64,000 bases of DNA, taken from positions 4,154,001 through 4,218,000 of the forward strand of contig NZ_CP155796.1 of NCBI RefSeq assembly GCF_039729195.1. Direction: 5' to 3'. Within the stretch, counting starts at the first letter, position 1. Each line of letters begins with the position of its first letter. The notes below the pieces were generated by a model that saw only the letters and a program-made list of their open reading frames with translations, had not been told where the DNA came from and did no database searches. A program made the position numbers and the translations under genes. Positions 58,434 through 64,000 of the stretch are shown here, one piece after another. Source of the stretch: Mycobacterium sp. DL. GTDB lineage: Bacteria; Actinomycetota; Actinomycetes; Mycobacteriales; Mycobacteriaceae.

Positions 58434-58904
58434 ATGTGCCACTACTGCGGGTGTCGAGAAATGCCGCTACTGCGTGACTACATCGCCGAACACGAACGTG
58501 CCATCAACTTCGGCGGCGAGGCGGTGCGGGCCATCGATCGGGGGGACCTGGCCCGGGCAGGGCACCTGCTCGCTGAGATGGCGACCGAACTGGCCGCGCA
58601 CTGGCTCGGCGAGGAAACCGGGCTGTTTCGGGTGATGGCGCGCGAGGAGATGTACGCCGAGCACATCACTCCACTCGTTCGCGAGCACCGCGAGTTGGCC
58701 GAATTGCTCGCCACGGTCGACATCTCCTCAACCGACGGCCAGCAGGCCATCCGCGAGGCGGTGTCCGATCTGTATGAACACATCAGCAAGGAGGAGGACG
58801 GGCTCTTCCCCGCCTCGCTGACCGCGCTGGACGGCGACGAGTGGGACGCATCGATCGACGCATGGCATGACGCGCACCCAGGCCGACACATGATCGCCGG
58901 GTGA
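58434..58904 (+). CDS. Hemerythrin (HHE cation-binding) domain protein
   Basis: A 156-residue four-helix-bundle protein. Candidate iron ligands are His/Glu in AEHERAI, AAHWLGEE, HITPLVREHREL and YEHISKEEDGLFP, the usual HHE pattern. An N-terminal CHYCGC motif adds extra cysteines that could bind metal or act in redox sensing. Hemerythrin-like proteins bind oxygen or NO with a di-iron site. Starts at 58425 or 58431 are possible in the same frame. Confidence 0.85.
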   Translation: MCHYCGCREMPLLRDYIAEHERAINFGGEAVRAIDRGDLARAGHLLAEMATELAAHWLGEETGLFRVMAREEMYAEHITPLVREHRELAELLATVDISSTDGQQAIREAVSDLYEHISKEEDGLFPASLTALDGDEWDASIDAWHDAHPGRHMIAG

Positions 58905-58950
58905 TTGAGTGCACCACCGGCCGACCCCACGAACGTGTCGCGCAGCGTCG

Positions 58951-59292
58951 TTACGCGCGCGGAAGCTGCGCGAGGACCGTCAGCAGAATCACCGAGTCCT
59001 CAATGGCCGTCAACGCGTGCCGCTCGGGCGGGATCGTCACGTGATCACCCGTCGTCCCTTCCCACGCATCAGATTTCGTGTACAGGCGGACGTGGCCGTG
59101 TAGCACCTGAAGTGTCGCCTCACCCGGGCTGTCGTGCTCAGCCAGCTCCCGCCCGGCCGCCAGCGCCATGACCGTCTGCCGCAATTCGTGATCGTGACCA
59201 CCGTGAATGGTGTGCGCAGCCCGGCCGCTATGTGCCGTGCGCGCCTCGGTCAGCTTCTCATGGGCCATGTCGATCAGTGAAATCGATTCCAT
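58951..59292 (-). CDS. Cupin-domain protein
   Basis: A 113-residue single cupin. The barrel is visible in TVMALAAGRELAEHDSPGEATLQVLHG (His and Glu of motif 1) and GDHVTIPPERHAL (motif 2 His). ATG 59292 is chosen for its AGGAGAGA site; an upstream frame extension is unlikely. It is the last gene of the ferredoxin/regulator/membrane protein operon. Role unknown; possibly metal-dependent small-molecule binding. Confidence 0.75.
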   Translation of the reverse strand: MESISLIDMAHEKLTEARTAHSGRAAHTIHGGHDHELRQTVMALAAGRELAEHDSPGEATLQVLHGHVRLYTKSDAWEGTTGDHVTIPPERHALTAIEDSVILLTVLAQLPRA

Positions 59293-59311
59293 CTCGGGAT
59301 GTCTCTCCTGT

Positions 59312-59737
59312 TCAGCCGGACAGTAACAGTATTCCGCCGAGGGCAAGGCCTATCACCTTGACCACTTCGAGCCAAACGTACGCGTAATGCGCCCGCGAAC
59401 GAGACCCCTCATCGCCCGCCAACACCGCATCGGAGCGGCGCGCCAACCGCGGTCGCACGACCAGCAGCTGGCCGACCAGCGCGACGACGACGATCACGAA
59501 CACCACACCGACGCTGACGGAGGGGCGACTCAGCGACAAGGCGACCAGGATCGCGGCGGCAAGGAGCGACTCGACGGTGTTGAGCGCACGAAAGACCATG
59601 CGCCCGATGCCCAGTCCCATCTGCAGCGTTACCCCCGGAGCCCGGAACTTCAGCGGCGCCTCCAGGAACGAGATGGCCAGCACCATGCCCAGCCACACGA
59701 AAATGAGAGCGACCGCGAACGCCGACGCAAGACTCAC
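59312..59737 (-). CDS. Four-helix integral membrane protein
   Basis: A 141-residue protein with four hydrophobic segments: near residues 3-27, 48-68, 75-98 and the C-terminus. GTG 59737 overlaps the regulator stop by 4 bp (GTGA) and is preferred over an upstream ATG at 59773. The family is not recognised with confidence; the pattern is that of small uncharacterised inner-membrane proteins. Coupling to a metalloregulator suggests a stress or metal role. Confidence 0.72.
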   Translation of the reverse strand: MSLASAFAVALIFVWLGMVLAISFLEAPLKFRAPGVTLQMGLGIGRMVFRALNTVESLLAAAILVALSLSRPSVSVGVVFVIVVVALVGQLLVVRPRLARRSDAVLAGDEGSRSRAHYAYVWLEVVKVIGLALGGILLLSG

Positions 59738-60366
59738 GATGCCACCACCGACGATGCGAGGTGGGCCAGACACAGGTCCGGCTCCACGAACGGATCCAGC
59801 CGCTCAACCGTGACCGGTGCACGCCACGCCGCCAACGCGCCCTGCATGAGCCCCAGGTGGATCGGGCAGACGACCGCCGAGCGATCCTGCGCGAGTTCCA
59901 GGAACGGGCAATGACGCAGCCCGATTTGCTCCTGTCCGTGCGCTTCCCGTCGTTGCGGTGCGAACCCGAGGTCGTCGAGCAACTCGACCAGCCGAGTGAT
60001 CGACTGTTGGGCGCCGGGCGCCTTTCGCGTCGGGCCGGTCACCCGCCGTGCCCACGCCCGGCCCGCCTCGAGTGCCTTGGCGCTGGCGTTGCGGTCCCCG
60101 GCGAGGGCCGACGTGAGGATCTCGGCGAGTACCCGGTAGCGTCGGGTCCCGCCGGGGTCCATCCCACGCACAGCGCGAAACATCAGCGGCGGACGTCCCG
60201 GGCGCCCGCGGTCGGGCTCGACACGTTCGACCCGGCCCTCGGTGACCAGGGTGTCCAGATGGAACCGGACCGTATTCGGATGCACGCCGAGCTCATCGGC
60301 GATCTGCGGGATCGTCAACGCGCTGGCCACACCCCTCAGAACAGCCAGCACACCTTCGCGACTCAC
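59734..60366 (-). CDS. Winged-helix transcriptional regulator with C-terminal Cys/His cluster
   Basis: A 210-residue regulator. The N-terminal ArsR/SufR-like winged helix reads [24 protein letters not shown] with wing [10 protein letters not shown]. The C-terminal half has CPFLEL, CPIHLG and CLAHLA, a set of Cys and His residues suited to an Fe-S cluster or metal, as in SufR-type repressors. GTG 60366 overlaps the ferredoxin stop. It probably senses redox, iron or NO and controls its own operon and the facing haemoglobin. Confidence 0.82.
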   Translation of the reverse strand: MSREGVLAVLRGVASALTIPQIADELGVHPNTVRFHLDTLVTEGRVERVEPDRGRPGRPPLMFRAVRGMDPGGTRRYRVLAEILTSALAGDRNASAKALEAGRAWARRVTGPTRKAPGAQQSITRLVELLDDLGFAPQRREAHGQEQIGLRHCPFLELAQDRSAVVCPIHLGLMQGALAAWRAPVTVERLDPFVEPDLCLAHLASSVVAS

Positions 60367-60707
60367 TCTTGTGCCCTCGGCAGCCCCGCCACCAGTGGCG
60401 CGTCCACCCCGAGGGGGCCGACTTTTGCCGCACCGCCCGGTGAGCCCAGTGGGCTGTCGCGGCCGGGCAGAGATCGGGTAAAGAACGCCGCGTTGTCGGC
60501 CAGATGAGGCACCTGTTCTTCGGGGAGGTCATCCTCGTAGTAGATCGCCTCGACCGGGCACACCGGCTCACACGCGCCGCAGTCCACGCATTCGTCGGGG
60601 TGGATGTACAACGCGCGCCCGCCTTCGTAGATGCAGTCCACCGGGCACTCCTCGATGCAGGACCGATCCATCACGTCCACACATGGCTTCCCAATCACGT
60701 ACGTCAT
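60363..60707 (-). CDS. fdxA: Seven-iron ferredoxin (FdxA type)
   Basis: A 114-residue bacterial ferredoxin. Cysteines at 9, 17 and 50 fit the [3Fe-4S] cluster; 21, 40, 43 and 46 fit the [4Fe-4S] cluster; Cys25 corresponds to the extra free Cys of Azotobacter ferredoxin I. The C-terminal tail is about 35 residues and Gly/Ala-rich. It is the first gene of the leftward operon. Mycobacterial FdxA-type ferredoxins are often induced by hypoxia or NO. Confidence 0.9.
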   Translation of the reverse strand: MTYVIGKPCVDVMDRSCIEECPVDCIYEGGRALYIHPDECVDCGACEPVCPVEAIYYEDDLPEEQVPHLADNAAFFTRSLPGRDSPLGSPGGAAKVGPLGVDAPLVAGLPRAQE

Positions 60708-60716
60708 GAACTACAG

Positions 60717-60738
60717 TTTATACGACATCACTTGTAAA
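60717..60738. promoter_or_regulatory. AT-rich imperfect palindrome between fdxA and the truncated haemoglobin
   Basis: A 22-bp element with ends TTTATACG and CTTGTAAA (six of eight half-site positions pair) spans the 50-bp divergent gap. It is the obvious candidate operator for the adjacent winged-helix metalloregulator. It does not resemble a DosR box. Confidence 0.45.
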
Positions 60739-60757
60739 AATATGGAGGGAGGTATGA

Positions 60758-61420
60758 ATGTCGCAGCGCGACAGGGCCGACGCCGATCTGCCCCCACCGT
60801 TGACCACTCGCCACGACGCCGCGGTGCAGGGCCACTGGCTGACGGCGCGCCTCGGGAAGCGTGTGCTTCGACCGGGAGGGGCAGAACTCGCCCACGAACC
60901 CTTAGCGATAACGGATCTGGCCAACCGTGCAGACGTGGAGAAGTTGTTGCGGCGCTTCTACGGGCAAGTGTTCGCCGACGACATTCTCGCCGAGCCGTTC
61001 ACCGAGTTACGGGCTAGGGGGCTCGAGTCGCATCTCGCGGTGATGTGCGACTTCTGGGATACCGTCCTGTTCCGCGCGGGGCTCTACCACGGCAACGCGA
61101 TGGTCGTTCATCGGCAGCTCGATGATCGCCATCCGTTGTGCGTCAATCACTTTGTGCGCTGGCTGCAACTGTGGAACGCCACCGTCGACGAGATGTACCA
61201 AGGTCCTGTCGCGGAACGCGCGAAGATCCAAGCCGCCAGAATCGCCAAGTCCATTCACCGGCGTCTGCGAGGCGGCGACGCCAGCCAACTCGATGTGTCG
61301 TCGGTGGCCTCATCTCATTGCTCCCCGCACATGCATCCCCAGTCGGCGGTTGGTATCGAGAACGCTTCAGGGGTCATCGACAATGTCGCGATGTGGCGGT
61401 CGAAGGAGCTCAGGCCATGA
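60758..61420 (+). CDS. Group III truncated haemoglobin with a foreign N-terminal extension
   Basis: A 220-residue protein. Residues ~52-175 form a truncated-haemoglobin fold of group III type: VEKLLRRFYGQVFADDIL, CDFWDTVLFRAGLYHGN, the proximal-His region VVHRQLDDRH and HFVRWLQLWNATVDEMYQG. Residues ~15-45 (RHDAAVQGHWLTARLGKRVLRPGG, core GHWLTARLGKRVLRPGG) look like the start of a SAM-dependent methyltransferase family instead. The C-terminal ~45 residues are His-rich (HCSPHMHPQS). ATG 60758 has GGAGGGAGG upstream. A role in NO or oxygen chemistry is likely from context. Confidence 0.82.
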   Translation: MSQRDRADADLPPPLTTRHDAAVQGHWLTARLGKRVLRPGGAELAHEPLAITDLANRADVEKLLRRFYGQVFADDILAEPFTELRARGLESHLAVMCDFWDTVLFRAGLYHGNAMVVHRQLDDRHPLCVNHFVRWLQLWNATVDEMYQGPVAERAKIQAARIAKSIHRRLRGGDASQLDVSSVASSHCSPHMHPQSAVGIENASGVIDNVAMWRSKELRP

Positions 61421-61616
61421 GAATCGCGATCAGCGGACCCGGTGCGGCGGGCCCGTCACTCGCGCCCCGGTCGCACCGAACCGGCCACGAGCCGACATTG
61501 ATCGAGCGGGGGCCGGCTTCATCAGCCTGCCGCGCGACGACCTGGCGGCCACCATCTACGCGATGATCGAGAACGATGTCGAAACGGTCTTCGGTGATTT
61601 CATCCGCGATCGATGA
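61417..61616 (+). pseudogene. Remnant of an FAD-dependent monooxygenase
   Basis: The start MRIAISGPGAAGPSLA then RTGHEPTLIER is an N-terminal FAD-binding Rossmann segment (GxGxxG reads GPGAAG). Shortly after, a different frame gives SLPRDDLAATIYAMIENDVETVFGD (core DDLAATIYAMIENDVETVFG), an internal piece of the same flavoprotein family, ending at TGA 61616. A frameshift plus large deletions have removed most of the gene. It follows the haemoglobin gene with an ATGA overlap. Confidence 0.7.
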
Positions 61617-61826
61617 ACGCCCCAAACTTGATCTGACACGCCGTTGTGACTGAGCCTGCCAGTTGCCGGCATTCAACGTATGGCCGTGCGCGTGGGCTTA
61701 TCGCGTCCAAGTCCGGCTGGACCGCGAGTTGCCCAACTCTCCGATCCTTCGCATGACCGGGCACGAGCCAACACCGGCGGTGCGGGGTGTCCGTCCGCAA
61801 TTCGTTGCCGATGTGATCAGAGGGCG

Positions 61827-62558
61827 TCACCAGCCGCGTCGCCGCGGGTGCGACCCCACCAATTCGTCTTTGGCTGCCACCTCGCGACTGCGGTAGACAA
61901 TGTAGGGCCGAAACAGATAGCCGATCGGCGCGCTGAAGGCGTGCACCAACCGAGTGAACGGCCACAGCGCGAACAGCACCAGCCCGATCATCACATGCAG
62001 CTGGAAATACAAGGGCGCCTGCGTCATCAGGTCACCACGGGGCTGCAGGATCCAGATCGACCGGAACCACACCGACACAGTTTCGCGGTAGTTGTGTTCC
62101 TCACCGACGACGCCCGACCCGAGTGCCGTCGCGCACAGTCCCGCAACGATTGCGAGGACGAGCACGACGTACATCAGCTTGTCGTTCGCCGTCGTGGCCA
62201 TGAACACCGGGCCCGTGGTGCGCCGCCGGTAGATCAGGAGCACGATGCCCGTCAGAGTCGAGATGCCGGCGATCGAGCCCAGCGTCACCGCCTGGACGTG
62301 ATACGCATGCTGACTCAGCCCCACGGCGTCGGTCCACGACTGCGGGATAACCAGACCAATGAAGTGACCGAAGATGACCACCAGGATTCCGAAGTGGAAC
62401 ATCGGGCTGGCGATTCGCAGCAACTTCGACTCGTAGAGCTGCGACGAGCGCGTGGTCCAGCCGAATTTGTCGTAGCGGTAACGCCACCACGTGCCGACCA
62501 CAACGATGGCCAGCACGACGTAGGGCACGGTGTTCCAGAAGATCTCGCCGGTGGCCAC
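61827..62558 (-). CDS. narI: Respiratory nitrate reductase gamma subunit NarI
   Basis: NarI is the diheme cytochrome b membrane anchor that oxidises quinol and passes electrons to NarH/NarG. About 243 residues with five hydrophobic segments; heme ligands are expected among His in FHFGILVVIFGHFIG and LHVMIGL/HAFSAP. GTG 62558 follows the narJ stop by one base and has a GGAGGGGG site; GTG 62579 is an alternative giving seven more residues. It is the last gene of the leftward nar operon. The 210 bp between narI and the pseudogene show nothing recognisable. Confidence 0.92.
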   Translation of the reverse strand: MATGEIFWNTVPYVVLAIVVVGTWWRYRYDKFGWTTRSSQLYESKLLRIASPMFHFGILVVIFGHFIGLVIPQSWTDAVGLSQHAYHVQAVTLGSIAGISTLTGIVLLIYRRRTTGPVFMATTANDKLMYVVLVLAIVAGLCATALGSGVVGEEHNYRETVSVWFRSIWILQPRGDLMTQAPLYFQLHVMIGLVLFALWPFTRLVHAFSAPIGYLFRPYIVYRSREVAAKDELVGSHPRRRGW

Positions 62559-62559
62559 G

Positions 62560-63222
62560 TCACCCCCCTCCCTCGGCACGCCGCGGCGGAACGGTCAACG
62601 TGAAGGGCTGCAGTCCAACCGATTCCGTGGGCGGTCCGACCTGCGCCAGGTGTTGCGCGCGTCGCGCATCCTGCTCACCGCCGGTGGGCAACGTCGCGCA
62701 TACCGCGGCGATGGTGTCGGCATAGGGCGATCCGCGTTCGGTCAGACTGTCGTGCAGCACCCCGATCGGCACCCGGTGCTCGATCAGCAACCGTCGTCCC
62801 GCCGCCGGGTCCACGGTCGCGGCGAACTCGAGCACAACGGGAAGGTGATCGGGAGCCTCGTCGGCGGGTGGGCGGACGCCGGCATCGAGATATGCCTGGG
62901 TGAACGCATGCATCTCCCGGCCGCGGTTGCGCGTGTCGCCCGCTGTCCAGTAGGTCAGGTACATCGTGGAGCGACGCCGCAGGTCGAAAGTTTCGACGTA
63001 CGCGGTCGCCGCCTGCAGCGGGGGTGTCGACGTCAACGCGGTGACGGTCCGAGCCAGCAGACCGGCGGCCGGGCCCACCGCGGGTGCGCGCAGTTCGTCG
63101 ACAGTGCGTAGGCGTTCGGTCAGGTGTTCATCGGGATAGGCCAGCAGCAGGGACGCGCACTGCCACACCAGACGATCCTGCAATGACACCGTGGTGCCGC
63201 GGGCACGGTTGAGCAGCCTCAT
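62560..63222 (-). CDS. narJ: Nitrate reductase assembly chaperone NarJ
   Basis: NarJ (220 aa) is the TorD-like chaperone for molybdenum cofactor insertion into NarG. The helical sequence shows WQCASLLLAYPDE, YVETFDLRRRSTMYLTYWTAGDTRNRG (core FDLRRRSTMYLTYW) and DHLPVVLEFAA, all family hallmarks. Its start overlaps the narH stop by 4 bp. Confidence 0.93.
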   Translation of the reverse strand: MRLLNRARGTTVSLQDRLVWQCASLLLAYPDEHLTERLRTVDELRAPAVGPAAGLLARTVTALTSTPPLQAATAYVETFDLRRRSTMYLTYWTAGDTRNRGREMHAFTQAYLDAGVRPPADEAPDHLPVVLEFAATVDPAAGRRLLIEHRVPIGVLHDSLTERGSPYADTIAAVCATLPTGGEQDARRAQHLAQVGPPTESVGLQPFTLTVPPRRAEGGG

Positions 63223-64000
63223 CGCGGGAACATTTCCGTCGGCACTCCTCTGCCGTCCCAGTTCAGCAGGTTCACCCGGGACGGGCGCTCGGAGTTGGCG
63301 GCCATGCCTTCATCGGTCTGCCGCTGCTTGAGCGCATGGAACGTCTCCACCGCCACGGGCACCGGGCCCCCGCTGGCCTCGCCGAACGGACCCGACTCGT
63401 ACATTCCGGGTCCACCGTCGAACGACAGCGCACACTCGGTCGCGGTTTCCTCGAGGTGGTGGCCCTCATCGGCGTACGCGGTGGGAATGACGTAGCGCTC
63501 TTCGTATTTCGCGATCGCCAGCAGCCGGTACATGTCGTACATCTGTTCCTCCGTCATCCCGACCGACTGCGGGATGTGCGGCTGCGTCTCGCGGCCCAGG
63601 TTGATGTCGCGCATGTACGACCGCATCGCCGCCAGGCGGCGCAGCACCGCCTCGACGGTGCCGGTGTCACCGGCGGTGAATAACCCGGCCAGGTAGGCGA
63701 TCGGGATGCGCAGCGACTCCAACGCCCCGAACAGGTTGCCCAACTCCTCGCCATCATGTCCGTCGCGGCTGACCGCGTCGACCACCGGCGACAGCGGCGG
63801 GATGTACCAGACCATCGGCATGGTCCGGTACTCCGGGTGCAGCGGCAGCGCCACCCGAAAAGTGTTGATCAAGGCGTACACCGGTGATCGCTGGGCGGCC
63901 TCGATCCACTCGTCGGAGATCCCCTCGGCACGGGCGCCGGCGATGACCTCCGGGTCGGCGGGGTCGAGCAGGATCTGCCGTTGCGCCTCGTACAGATCGG
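63219..64000 (-). CDS. narH: Respiratory nitrate reductase beta subunit NarH, 5' end beyond the window
   Basis: The C-terminal ~260 residues of NarH, the four-cluster Fe-S subunit. The frame is open to the window edge: the last readable upstream residues are DLYEAQRQILLDPADPEVI. Diagnostic segments are HPEYRTMPMVWYIPPLSPV, LRIPIAYLAGLF, and MRSYMRDINLG. The Fe-S cysteine motifs lie upstream, outside the window. narG should follow beyond 64000. Confidence 0.94.
   Translation of the reverse strand, partial: DLYEAQRQILLDPADPEVIAGARAEGISDEWIEAAQRSPVYALINTFRVALPLHPEYRTMPMVWYIPPLSPVVDAVSRDGHDGEELGNLFGALESLRIPIAYLAGLFTAGDTGTVEAVLRRLAAMRSYMRDINLGRETQPHIPQSVGMTEEQMYDMYRLLAIAKYEERYVIPTAYADEGHHLEETATECALSFDGGPGMYESGPFGEASGGPVPVAVETFHALKQRQTDEGMAANSERPSRVNLLNWDGRGVPTEMFPR

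Overview
The window is high-GC actinobacterial chromosome. Gene content and order identify a fast-growing mycobacterium (Mycolicibacterium type). The first 45 kb follow the steroid-degradation region of Mycobacterium tuberculosis (Rv3540c to Rv3573c) almost gene by gene, in opposite map orientation. Supporting signs are perfect KstR (TnnAACnnGTTnnA) and KstR2 (AnCAAGnnCTTGnT) operators, many 4-bp ATGA/GTGA start-stop overlaps, a 13E12-type HNH gene and deazaflavin nitroreductases of the Ddn family.

Layout. 1-5476: end of fadE34, a secreted protein, kshB, and the divergent hsaA-hsaD-hsaC-hsaB operon (opening of steroid rings A and B). 5471-19861: a block that interrupts the Rv locus order. It holds an alpha/beta hydrolase, a LysR regulator with an MHS transporter / 3-hydroxybutyrate dehydrogenase / acetoacetyl-CoA synthetase operon (ketone-body use), a 13E12 gene, and a xylose regulon (xylB and a ROK repressor facing xylA-xylF-xylG-xylH). 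19870-29394: HIP (rings C/D) catabolism, with fadD3-fadE31-fadE32-fadE33-aspB facing fadE30-ipdF-kstR2-fadA6. 29467-34109: an NDMA-type alcohol dehydrogenase downstream of echA20-ipdA-ipdB-ipdC. 34177-38073: two SDR genes, a DsbA-like protein, two Ddn paralogues and a small NTF2-like protein. 38073-45409: fadA5 facing cyp125-chsE2-chsE1-chsH2-chsH1-ltp2 (cholesterol side-chain removal).

From 45.4 kb the window becomes accessory. 45911-50574 holds two tandem LuxR-type regulators whose receiver domains lack the phospho-accepting aspartate, a short intergenic element present in two diverged copies, and two overlapping family 2 glycosyltransferases. 50837-57287 holds a truncated membrane protein followed by a Tn554-like recombinase module: three consecutive tyrosine recombinase genes, a Cys-containing small protein that reads like a shifted tail of the third recombinase, and a TnpC-like helix-turn-helix/coiled-coil protein. 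About 1.1 kb of apparently decayed DNA follows.

58434-64000 is a redox and nitrogen-oxide themed region: hemerythrin, a cupin/membrane protein/metalloregulator/seven-iron ferredoxin operon facing a group III truncated haemoglobin with an odd N-terminal extension, an FAD-monooxygenase remnant, and narI-narJ-narH of respiratory nitrate reductase (narH runs off the right edge).

How the genes work together: Cyp125, FadA5, ChsE1/E2, ChsH1/H2 and Ltp2 shorten the sterol side chain; KshB supports 9-alpha-hydroxylation; HsaA-D break rings A and B to release HIP; FadD3, FadE30-33, the Ipd proteins, EchA20 and FadA6 break down rings C and D. KstR should control the first two groups and KstR2 the last. 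No tRNA, rRNA or CRISPR array was seen. All functional names come from reading motifs and gene order; no database search was run.
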